Part shown: positions 14,512 to 21,999 of the stretch, piece after piece
Layout: every line of letters begins with the position of its first letter
Numbering within the stretch: the first letter of the stretch is position 1
DNA from: Planctomycetota bacterium
GTDB lineage: Bacteria; Planctomycetota; Planctomycetia; Pirellulales; Pirellulaceae
Assembly (NCBI GenBank): GCA_016872725.1
Contig: VGZC01000046.1
Span: 1-48,374 of the forward strand
Length of the DNA: 48,374 bases
Reading direction: 5' to 3'
Translations under genes and position numbers: made by a program
The notes under the pieces: model-generated
What the model was told of the DNA's origin: nothing
Database searches by the model: none
What the model saw: the letters and a program-made list of their open reading frames with translations, nothing else

Positions 14512-16782
14512 TTGGAAATGCGCGACGCGGCGAGTGCATCGGGGGACGATCGGCAGGGCGGGCCGAGCGATGCGATCGGGATCGGGGGATTCCCGGCGAT
14601 CGCGAAGACGCCGCGGCGCGTCGCGGCCGCCATCGCGGCGCTCGGCGCCGCGCTGATCGCCTTTTGGGTCGCCGTCGAATCGATCGGCGCGCGGGATCGC
14701 GCGGGGCTCGCGCTCGCGATCGCCGGGTCCCTTTCGCTCGTCGCCGCCGTCCTCGCCCTGTTCCGCGCGCCCCTTCCGGCGCGAGCCCGCCTGCGCCGCG
14801 CGATCCGCGAACGCAAACGGCGGATCGTCGAGGCATCCAAGCGGCTCGCGGCGGCACAGTCCGCGTTCCTCATCGAGGTCGCCCAATCCAACGAACGGCT
14901 CGTGACCCGCGAACGGCGGCTCGATGAACGGTTCGCGGCGCTCCACGAATGGATGGAGTTTCCGATCGCGCCGAGCGACTCGGAATGGCGCGGCGGGGAC
15001 GGCGGCGGATCGAGCGGGGGACCGGCCGACGATCACAGGCGGACGGCCGAGCTCGCCGAGAAGGACCGCCGCCTTCTCGCGCTGCTCGAGGAGGAAACGC
15101 GGGTCCTATTCCAAAAAATCCGGGACAACGCCTACGTCCGGGACGGGCGGTTTCGCCCGGAATCGTTGCGGGACGACGCATGGAGGCTCGTTGCCAACGT
15201 CGCCGCCCTGTACGCGCCCGGCTCGGACGAACCCTGGTTGGCGGCGAGCCTCGGCGACATCCTGCGTTCGGCGAGCCGAATCTGCCTGCAGTCGCTCGTC
15301 GTCCTCGACCACCTCCCTCTCAACGCGAAGGAACTCCCGCTCGCCGAACTCCACCGCGCCGCGCGTCAGGCCGTATCGGCGTACGGTCTGTACAAGGCGA
15401 CCGAACCGTACCTTCCCTTCGTGAACGCCGCCTATTACGCGGGCCGCATCGCACTGGGCGCGAACCCCGTGTCCATGGGCGCGTGGTGGTTCGTCGGTCG
15501 GGGCGGAGCCCGATTGGCGCGCGAGGCGGGAACGCGGTTCGTCCATCGACAGATCCTCGCCTACCTGCGCGACATGGTGCGCGTCGTCGGATTCGAGGCG
15601 GCGCGCGCGTTCGGCGGCGACTTCCCGCACCGCGACGCCCATTGGATTTTCGGAATGGAACTGACCGAGCTCGTGCGGCAGGTCCCCTTGTCGCCCACCG
15701 CGTTCGCGGGCGCGCTCCAGGAAGTCGGCTCGCTTCCCCTTCGCGTCGAATACGACCGCATCTTCCTCTATCGATGCCTCGCGGCCGGGCGATCGGCCGG
15801 ACCCCAACGGTACGCCGCGACCGACTTCCTCACTCCCGACGAACGCCGATCGATCGCGCGCCGGCTCGAAGCGTTCCTCGCCGCCTTCCGCGTTCGCGAG
15901 GCCGATCGGGCCTTCGAGCCTTGGGCGCGGGGCGTGGAAGAACGGCTCGACATCCGATTGCGCCGGGAACCCCGATCGGCCATTCCGATCACCGATCAGT
16001 ACGCGAGCGCCGGACGATCGCTGGCCGGGTATCTGCTCGAAACCAAACAGCGGGAGCCCGACGACGTGCCGGGCCTGTTGGCGGACACCCGAACGCTCGG
16101 CGCCTTGGAACCTCCGCGACGCGGCGAACTGCTCGCGTCGATCGCCGTCGACCCGCCGTTTTTCTTCGAGCATCCCGACATCGATCCGAACGGGCCGGCG
16201 TCCGACCTGTTCCTCGATGATCTCGTGCGACTCGCCGTGCGCGTTCCGCCCCATCTCGGCGAGCTCGACCTGCCGCTCGCCAACGCCGCGCTCTATCTGC
16301 GGCGCGACCCCGACGCCGTTCGGCGCAAGGTCGACGACATGAGCCGCGCTCGATTCCTCGATCTGTGCGACACGGCGCCCCCGCTCGGCACGCGACTCAC
16401 GCCGGCCGCCGTTCGCGCCGCGCTCGATCTCGTCGCGCCGGGCGAACGCATCCGATTCATCTACGGACGGCTGAAGCTCGAACGGGCCGGCGCCGTCGAG
16501 GCCGATCGCGGCGTGTATTGGCTCTTGGGCGTCGCCGACCGCATGGTCGTCTTCGCCCTCCGGGACGATCGCCCCGCGCTGGTCTGGTCGAATGAGGTCG
16601 CCGCGGAAACGGAACGCGTGGATTCCTGGTTGGGTCCGGCATGCCGGTTGCGCGGCGGCGCATGGCATGAGGAGTCGGATGACGCGCGGCCGGCTTGGAT
16701 CATCCCCGGCCTTCCGTTCCACCGCTTCCACGACTTCTTCGCGCCGATCCTCGCCGCGCACACATCGAGGCCGTCGCCCTGA
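14512..16782 (+). CDS. large membrane-anchored protein of unknown function
   Basis: The protein is about 756 residues. GGAGG at 14500-14504 is spaced seven bases before a TTG at 14512 and thirteen before an ATG at 14518. The spacing favours TTG, though the ATG is possible. Two adjacent hydrophobic helices lie at about residues 35-55 and 62-80, followed by a basic coiled-coil-like stretch (LRRAIRERKRRIVEASKRLA). The large remainder is soluble with a weakly hydrophobic centre (NAAYYAGRIALGANPVSMG). The last ~150 residues look like an independent alpha/beta domain (ERIRFIYGRLKLERAGAVEA). I cannot assign a family and no nucleotide-binding motif is evident. It is followed by the response regulator 80 bp downstream. 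Confidence 0.8.
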   Translation: MEMRDAASASGDDRQGGPSDAIGIGGFPAIAKTPRRVAAAIAALGAALIAFWVAVESIGARDRAGLALAIAGSLSLVAAVLALFRAPLPARARLRRAIRERKRRIVEASKRLAAAQSAFLIEVAQSNERLVTRERRLDERFAALHEWMEFPIAPSDSEWRGGDGGGSSGGPADDHRRTAELAEKDRRLLALLEEETRVLFQKIRDNAYVRDGRFRPESLRDDAWRLVANVAALYAPGSDEPWLAASLGDILRSASRICLQSLVVLDHLPLNAKELPLAELHRAARQAVSAYGLYKATEPYLPFVNAAYYAGRIALGANPVSMGAWWFVGRGGARLAREAGTRFVHRQILAYLRDMVRVVGFEAARAFGGDFPHRDAHWIFGMELTELVRQVPLSPTAFAGALQEVGSLPLRVEYDRIFLYRCLAAGRSAGPQRYAATDFLTPDERRSIARRLEAFLAAFRVREADRAFEPWARGVEERLDIRLRREPRSAIPITDQYASAGRSLAGYLLETKQREPDDVPGLLADTRTLGALEPPRRGELLASIAVDPPFFFEHPDIDPNGPASDLFLDDLVRLAVRVPPHLGELDLPLANAALYLRRDPDAVRRKVDDMSRARFLDLCDTAPPLGTRLTPAAVRAALDLVAPGERIRFIYGRLKLERAGAVEADRGVYWLLGVADRMVVFALRDDRPALVWSNEVAAETERVDSWLGPACRLRGGAWHEESDDARPAWIIPGLPFHRFHDFFAPILAAHTSRPSP

Positions 16783-16862
16783 TTGGGTTTGAACGGACGC
16801 CGAGCCTGACTTACGATGGGGGGCGAGCGCCGTCGCATCGGTCCGTAGCGCGGAGGATCGCC

Positions 16863-17312
16863 GTGAACGACAAGATGATTGGCAGGGCCATGGAGATCCT
16901 CCTGGTCGAAGACAGTCTGATGGACGCCCATGTCGCCATGCGCGCGATCCGCGACGGGCAGATCAAGCATCGTTTGACGCTCGTCGTGGACGGCAATGAG
17001 GCGATCGAGTTCCTGCATCGCGACGGGAAGTTCGCGAGGGCGCCGCGCCCCGACATGATCCTGCTCGACTTGCACCTCCCCGGTCGCGACGGACTCGATG
17101 TCCTCGCCGAAATCCGATCCGACCCCGACCTTCAGCGCACTCCCGTGGTCATTCTGACGGCGACCGGGGACCATGACGCGAAGAACCGGTGCGAGCACCT
17201 GCGGGTCGACGCGTTCATGGCCAAGCCGGTCAACCTCCGGAAATTCCTCGACGTCGTCCGGGAGATCAAACGCTGGATGCTCGAGGACGTCATCCTCCCC
17301 GTCACCGAATAG
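16863..17312 (+). CDS. single-domain response regulator (Rcp1-like receiver)
   Basis: The 149-residue protein is a lone receiver domain: acidic pair Glu16-Asp17 in ILLVEDSLMDA, phosphoacceptor Asp69 in MILLDLHLPGRDG, Thr99 in VVILTAT and Lys121 in MAKPVN. There is no output domain. The VEDSLMDAHVAMRAI start and NEAIEFLHRDGKF loop match the Rcp1 subtype, often paired with phytochrome-type or hybrid kinases, but no histidine kinase is nearby. The GTG start follows GGAGG at six bases. The stop codon is inside the first unit of a 15-bp tandem repeat that continues downstream. Confidence 0.92.
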   Translation: MNDKMIGRAMEILLVEDSLMDAHVAMRAIRDGQIKHRLTLVVDGNEAIEFLHRDGKFARAPRPDMILLDLHLPGRDGLDVLAEIRSDPDLQRTPVVILTATGDHDAKNRCEHLRVDAFMAKPVNLRKFLDVVREIKRWMLEDVILPVTE

Positions 17313-17455
17313 CCCGTCACCGAATAGCCCGTCACCGGATGGACCGTCACCGGATGGACCGTCACCGGATGGACCGTCACCGGATGGACCGTCACCGGAT
17401 GGACCGTCACCGGATGGACCGTCACCGAATAGCCCGTCACCGAATAGCCCGTCAC
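17299..17455. repeat. 15-bp tandem repeat (ten units plus a partial), starting at a stop codon
   Basis: Ten head-to-tail units in the order A-A-B-B-B-B-B-B-A-A, where A is CCGTCACCGAATAGC and B is CCGTCACCGGATGGA, then a partial unit. The TAG of the response regulator is in the first A unit. The unit length is a multiple of three. There are no unique spacers, so it is not a CRISPR. Confidence 0.97.
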
Positions 17456-17488
17456 CCCCACCAACGCAATCCGCCGGACGTTGACTTA

Positions 17489-17554
17489 TTCGTGTCATTC
17501 GTGGTTGACTTGCGTCCGGCGAGGCGCATGGGAACCAACCACGAATGACACGAA
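17489..17554. repeat. long inverted repeat (19-bp arms)
   Basis: TTCGTGTCATTCGTGGTTG at 17489-17507 is exactly reverse-complemented at 17536-17554, with a 28-bp loop. It could form a stable hairpin in RNA. No U-tract follows. Its low-complexity TTCGTG/CATTCGTG makeup resembles dispersed intergenic repeats of planctomycetes and relatives. Confidence 0.9.
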
Positions 17555-17661
17555 TCATGCGAATGAAGAAGGGGAGCGGGAATGGAGATGTTGTCATGCC
17601 GGGGATTCTCCTCCGATGTCGTTCGTGAGTTCAGCGGACGGGAATGTGACCGGTAAAGGTA

Positions 17662-17729
17662 GCGTGGGCTTCAGCCCACGCGCCTCTCGGTCCGGTGCCA
17701 TGCCGCGCCCACGTCGGCTAAAGCCGACG
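17662..17729. repeat. pair of REP-like palindromes
   Basis: GCGTGGGCTTCAGCCCACGC (17662-17681, 9-bp arms) and CGTCGGCTAAAGCCGACG (17712-17729, 8-bp arms) are similar palindromes (GGCT-NN-AGCC core) 30 bp apart. This is the arrangement of REP/BIME elements mobilised by RAYT transposases. No RAYT gene is in the window. Confidence 0.7.
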
Positions 17730-17873
17730 CCACAGGTACAATTCGTCGGACGGCGACGACCGGATCAGGTTGCGATACAATCGGGCGGAGTCAAGGCGCG
17801 GCGCGTAGCCTGAGCTATGATTGGCTCGGTGAAACGCCCCCGGCGGACGGCGGCGCGAGGCGGAAGGTGGCCT

Positions 17874-18524
17874 ATGATTCCCGATTCGCTGGGTGTGTTG
17901 GAGACGACCGGACTGACTCCGGCCCTCGTCGCCCTCGACACCATGGAAAAAAGCGCGCCGATTCAGGTCGTTCAGGCCGAGCTTAACGACTATCTCGGTT
18001 ATGTGATCAAGATCGCCGGCTCGTGCGCGGCGGTCGACGAGGCGATCCGGGCGGGGCGCGCCGTCGCGGAACGCATGGGCGGAAAACCCGTTTCCCAAGT
18101 CATCCACGGACCCGACCGGGAAGCCTGGAAGGCGATCGAGAGTCGCGTCGAATTCAATCCGCTGATTCAGCAGAACATCGTGATGAACCCCGAACCGTCG
18201 TTCGAACCGGCGGCGGGCGATTTGAAAAAGGAGCCGCGTGTGAGCGATACCCAGTCCTTCGCGTTGGGACTCATTGAGACCCAGGGTTTCACGGCCGTGT
18301 TCGAGGCGATCGATACGGCGTGCAAGACGGCGAATGTCGAAGTGGTCGGCAAGGAGAAGCTGGGCGGCGGCTACATCACGGTCGTGATCAAGGGCGACGT
18401 CGCGGCCGTCAAGGCCGCCGTGCAGGCCGGCTCGGAACGCGTCAACGGGCTCGGCAAGCTGATCGCCGCCCACGTCATCGCTCGGCCCAGCGCATCCGTC
18501 ACCGGATTGTTGCCCAAGGCCTAA
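17874..18524 (+). CDS. tandem-domain bacterial microcompartment shell protein
   Basis: The 216-residue protein contains two BMC domains. Domain 1 (about residues 4-90) runs from SLGVLETTGLTPALVALDTM to AERMGGKPVSQVIHGP. Domain 2 (about 127-205) runs from ALGLIETQGFTAVFEAIDTA through GGGYITVVIKGDVAAVKAAV to KLIAAHVIARP, a typical BMC-H sequence. Tandem-BMC proteins form trimers that tile the shell of polyhedral organelles. I start at the ATG at 17874 (GGAAGG upstream), since the 19 residues before it are basic and not domain-like. A second ribosome-binding site and in-frame GTG lie between the domains. No EutN/CcmL vertex protein, aldolase or aldehyde dehydrogenase is encoded nearby, so the cargo pathway is unknown. 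Confidence 0.9.
   Translation: MIPDSLGVLETTGLTPALVALDTMEKSAPIQVVQAELNDYLGYVIKIAGSCAAVDEAIRAGRAVAERMGGKPVSQVIHGPDREAWKAIESRVEFNPLIQQNIVMNPEPSFEPAAGDLKKEPRVSDTQSFALGLIETQGFTAVFEAIDTACKTANVEVVGKEKLGGGYITVVIKGDVAAVKAAVQAGSERVNGLGKLIAAHVIARPSASVTGLLPKA
18228..18242 (+). promoter_or_regulatory. internal ribosome-binding site and GTG start for a single BMC domain
   Basis: AAGGAG (18228-18233) lies six bases before an in-frame GTG at 18240, codon 123 of the tandem shell gene, just before domain 2. Initiation here would give a 94-residue protein beginning SDTQSFALGLIETQGF, the normal size of a BMC-H hexamer subunit. PduB/PduB' is an established precedent for internal starts in shell genes. Confidence 0.55.
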
Positions 18525-18627
18525 GGGCCCCGTGGGCCGAACGGTTCACGGCCATCTTGGTCCGTCGCGTTCGCCGAACGTCGTCGAGCGAACGATGCGG
18601 AGATGGCTCGATGAGCGTCCCGTGATC

Positions 18628-18951
18628 CTACGCGGGCGGCTCGACGGCGATCTTCTCGATGCGAACCGACGTGTGGATCTGTCGGTGTCCCGTGCGGCGA
18701 CGCAGATTCTTGCGGCGGCGGAATTTCTGGACGGTGAGCTTTTCGCCTTGAACGGCTCCAACGACCTGAGCCGTCACCGTCACGCCGGCCACCGTCGGCT
18801 TTCCGATACGAATGTCGGAACCGTTGGAGACCGCGAGGACTCGGTCGAATTGAATGGCCGATCCGGGCTCGGCGTCGCGATAGTCGACGACCACGTTCTG
18901 GCCTTCTTCGACTCGGTATTGTCGTCCACCGTCGGCAATGATTGCGTACAT
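18628..18951 (-). CDS. rplU: 50S ribosomal protein L21
   Basis: The 107-residue protein is L21 from end to end: MYAIIADGGRQYRVEEGQNV at the N-terminus, FDRVLAVSNGSDIRIGKPTV in the middle, and KFRRRKNLRRRTGHRQ near the C-terminus, which contacts 23S rRNA. Length matches the family. The usual partner rpmA (L27) is absent: downstream on the same strand comes the convergent end of the shell gene. The next upstream gene on this strand ends 184 bp away, so rplU probably has its own promoter in that gap. Confidence 0.96.
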   Translation of the reverse strand: MYAIIADGGRQYRVEEGQNVVVDYRDAEPGSAIQFDRVLAVSNGSDIRIGKPTVAGVTVTAQVVGAVQGEKLTVQKFRRRKNLRRRTGHRQIHTSVRIEKIAVEPPA

Positions 18952-19135
18952 CGCTGCAAGACCCTGCAAAACCCCGCAAAACCGTCCCCTCGTGGCCGGG
19001 CTGCCGGGACCAGCCCATCTTCCCACGTGACGAACGAATGAGTCTACTCCAGGTCCGCCGGGCCGTCGAGGGGGAATCGGAGCGCCCCGGCGGCGAAGGT
19101 CGAACGACGCTCGGAATGCGCCGAGCGTCAAAGGC

Positions 19136-20758
19136 CTACGCGGCTTGATCGAGCGTCCGGATCGCTCGGCGCGAATTCCGGAACCAGCCCTCGCCGAGCA
19201 CCGAAAGGGCCACTCGGTCCTCCAGGTTCGGCCGAAAGACGGTGAGCAACAAGAGGGGCAAATACCAGGCCATGTACAGACCGCCGCCAAAACCGTGCCA
19301 GAATTGGATCGACACCATAACGGCCGCCGAGCAACTGAGGAGTGTGCCGAGGTTCTTTTGCGCGGGCCAAAGGGCCAGCGTCAGACTGAGCGTCACAAAC
19401 AGGGCCAATACGGGGATTCGATAGACCGAGTCCCATCCGAGACCCCAGATTCCCTCGAGGCCAACCGTTCTCGGCCTGAAAATTCCGAACATCACGCGGA
19501 CCTTTTCCGCGAACGATTGCATATCGGCCGAGACGAGTGCGAGCGAAAGCACCATGAGCAGGAGCATGGCGACGACGCTCGCCGCGAACCGCGTCAAGCC
19601 GCGCCGCCAATAGAAACTCAGCCAGAGCGGCAACAGGAACAGCGGGTAATAAACGACGCCCGCCGCCAGACCGATGCACATGCCGGCGAGCAAGGGCTGG
19701 CGGTAACAGACGACGGCCCACACCGTCAGAGCGGCGGGAAGCGCGTGGTCGACACGTCCGGTCATGACGGCCGTATAGGGCAACATCAAATAGAACGCGG
19801 CGACGCCGATCCCGGTCTGCACGTTTCCGAAGTGCCGATAGCCGATCAGCACAATCCCGATGATCGTCGCCAGATGGGCCGCGATGGCCATCGCCTTCGC
19901 GGCCGTCACATACGACGACGCATCCCCCGATGCGCCCGCGTCGCCGCTCACCTCCGCGCCGGACGCCGCCCGATCACCGGCGATCGTCGGAATGCTCGGC
20001 AGGATGCTCAGAATGGCATACGACGGACCGTGCCTTCGGAGGCTGTTTCCGTGGTCGCCGACATCGTGGCGCGCCAAGAGCTGCACGGCCGAGCGGGGTC
20101 CCTCGAGGTCGTCCCGAGTCGGTGTCGAAGTGATGATGTTCGCCATCAGGAAGACGAACAGGGATAGTCCGAGGAAGGCGAGGCCGCCGGTCGAGAGATT
20201 CGGTTCGAGCAGCGGGCGTCGGACCATCGTCGGATCCAGAAGGAGGCGGGCCAGCAGGACGGCCCCGACACCGAACAGCCAGTAGTATCCGTACCGCTCG
20301 TTGATCACGGCCCGCGCGAACCGCCATTCAAGACCATCGACCGAAATCGGCGACGGCTCGGCCGCGACCGTTTGTCCGATTTCCCCGGCCTTCGTTTCGG
20401 CAAGCTGGGAGCGCGCCCCACGGTCCGCTCCGCCGACCACCGGGCCGTCCGCCCCATCCCCGCCGTTTCGGTCGGAAACGATCCGTTCGAAGGCACCGTC
20501 GATCAGGTCATCCACCGAACCGACGGGCGGCACTTCGTGGCCCGCGCCGAGCAATCGATGGCGGATTTCCAACCGTTCCTCGCTCGCGAACTGGACGAGC
20601 AGCAATCCGGGCGCCAGCAGGATCACCAGGAAAAGGTCGAAATTGCGGACGCTCCACAAACGGTTGAACTTGAAGAAGAGGCCGATCGTGAGCAGCGACG
20701 ACAGGTACCCCCATGTCGCCGGGTGGATCTTGTGATACTGCAGCAAGAGTTCGCTCAT
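19136..20758 (-). CDS. polytopic membrane protein, function unknown
   Basis: The protein is about 540 residues with ten or so hydrophobic helices. After the first two (WGYLSSLLTIGLFFKF and FDLFLVILLAPGLLLV) comes a ~100-residue hydrophilic loop, then more helices separated by a second disordered loop (about residues 230-290). A late motif FWHGFGGGLYMAWYLPLLLL recalls multi-spanning glycosyltransferase-like proteins such as the DUF2029 type, but I see no catalytic acidic pair that would decide it. I start at MSELLLQYHKIHPATW (20758) rather than at upstream Met codons because the helical pattern begins there. Similar proteins are common hypotheticals in planctomycetes. Confidence 0.75.
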   Translation of the reverse strand: MSELLLQYHKIHPATWGYLSSLLTIGLFFKFNRLWSVRNFDLFLVILLAPGLLLVQFASEERLEIRHRLLGAGHEVPPVGSVDDLIDGAFERIVSDRNGGDGADGPVVGGADRGARSQLAETKAGEIGQTVAAEPSPISVDGLEWRFARAVINERYGYYWLFGVGAVLLARLLLDPTMVRRPLLEPNLSTGGLAFLGLSLFVFLMANIITSTPTRDDLEGPRSAVQLLARHDVGDHGNSLRRHGPSYAILSILPSIPTIAGDRAASGAEVSGDAGASGDASSYVTAAKAMAIAAHLATIIGIVLIGYRHFGNVQTGIGVAAFYLMLPYTAVMTGRVDHALPAALTVWAVVCYRQPLLAGMCIGLAAGVVYYPLFLLPLWLSFYWRRGLTRFAASVVAMLLLMVLSLALVSADMQSFAEKVRVMFGIFRPRTVGLEGIWGLGWDSVYRIPVLALFVTLSLTLALWPAQKNLGTLLSCSAAVMVSIQFWHGFGGGLYMAWYLPLLLLTVFRPNLEDRVALSVLGEGWFRNSRRAIRTLDQAA

Positions 20759-20925
20759 GAGCTTCACGAACATTCGAAAGGCGGATCCCGCCACAACCCT
20801 TACGGGCGAGGGCCACCGCCGGTTCGCTCACCGCAACACGCCCAATAGGAGCCATTAGAATAGGACAGTCCTCCGGCCTTGCCTAGTGCCGCAGGCACGA
20901 ATCGGAGCGGGATGAGGCCTTGAAA

Positions 20926-21960
20926 TCAGACCCTGTCGCGGTTTCCCGGTTCCGGCGCATCGAGGATCCGCGCGCGAGCCTCGTCGGCCCAAGGGTTATC
21001 GGGGGCGCACTCCAAAAAGCGTTCCCAATGACGGCGTGCGGCGGGAAAATCGCCGCAATCGTCGAACATTCGGGCCAAGTGGTAATGGGCATCCGCGTAG
21101 TCGGCATGGAGCGACAGGGCTCCTTCGAGCGCGGCGATGGCGAGGTCGGCTCGCCCCGATTCGGCCAAAACACATCCCAGATTGGCCCTCGCCTCGACGT
21201 AGTGCTCGTCGAGCTCGATCGCCATGAAATAGCGTTCCCTCGCGGCGGCGACATCGCCGAGCCGATAGAGCGTTTCAGCGAGCTGAAAGCAGAGTTCGGC
21301 GTTGGGTCCTCCGGCGGCCAGCGCCGCCCGGTACGCGTCGGCGGCCCCTTCGAGGTCACCGTCCGCTTCGAGTTCGAGCGCGCCTTCGACGAGACACTCG
21401 ACGGGAGGCGTCGGTTCCCCGCGCGGCGCGAACGGCCACGTCGGCGACACGAACGGCCCGCGATCGCTGTCCGCCATCCGAGCCTCGGCGCGCCCCTCGC
21501 CGGATTCACCCGCGCCGCATTCCCCATTCACCCCATCGAAATCGATCCACCGCTGCCCGGCGGCATCCCGGAGCCCGTCGGATTCCCGCAGCAGGACGCG
21601 TTTGCCTTCGATGAGAATCGGCAGCCGCGCCGGTGTGAGGCCCGTGGATTCCGATAGCCTGGCGAGTTGGCGTTCGATGCGCGACGAGCCCTTTCCGGAC
21701 GGAATCCGTTTGCCCAGGTCGCGCGCCGCCGTCACTTGCCCGAAGTCGTAGTAGGCGACCCGCCCGAGTTCTCGAACGGGTACGATCAAGCCGCGTCGCC
21801 GCCAGCGCCGTATGGTCGCGACGGGCACACCGATCAGCCGAGCGAGCATGGCCGGCGTGTAGAACGAACGGATCGGCGAGACCTCGCCATCGCGCGTCGG
21901 CCCTTCCGTCGCGGACTCGAACGCCCCCGCCCCGCCGCTCTCCCGCTCATCGCCCATCAA
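20926..21960 (-). CDS. MerR-type HTH plus TPR protein
   Basis: The 344-residue protein combines a MerR-like DNA-binding helix-turn-helix at residues 33-80 (YTPAMLARLIGVPVATIRRW, then RRGLIVPVRELGRVAYYDFG) with C-terminal tetratricopeptide repeats (about 205-330), for example NAELCFQLAETLYRLGDVAA and VEARANLGCVLAESGRADLA. A ~100-residue disordered linker separates them. It is probably a transcription regulator whose TPR part binds a partner protein. There is no metal-sensing Cys cluster, so it is not a classical MerR metal regulator. It starts 40 bp after the stop of the YTV-type gene on the same strand and may be in an operon with it. Confidence 0.82.
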   Translation of the reverse strand: MMGDERESGGAGAFESATEGPTRDGEVSPIRSFYTPAMLARLIGVPVATIRRWRRRGLIVPVRELGRVAYYDFGQVTAARDLGKRIPSGKGSSRIERQLARLSESTGLTPARLPILIEGKRVLLRESDGLRDAAGQRWIDFDGVNGECGAGESGEGRAEARMADSDRGPFVSPTWPFAPRGEPTPPVECLVEGALELEADGDLEGAADAYRAALAAGGPNAELCFQLAETLYRLGDVAAARERYFMAIELDEHYVEARANLGCVLAESGRADLAIAALEGALSLHADYADAHYHLARMFDDCGDFPAARRHWERFLECAPDNPWADEARARILDAPEPGNRDRV

Positions 21961-21999
21961 TCATCCACCACGTGCCCGGATCGCCACCGATCGACAGGC

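Noticed and set aside
17299-17455. CRISPR array
   Set aside because: The 15-bp units are directly adjacent with no unique spacers, and no cas genes are present.
17817-17873. Upstream ATG as the shell gene start
   Set aside because: The 19 added residues are basic and unlike a BMC N-terminus. The ATG at 17874 has a better ribosome-binding site.
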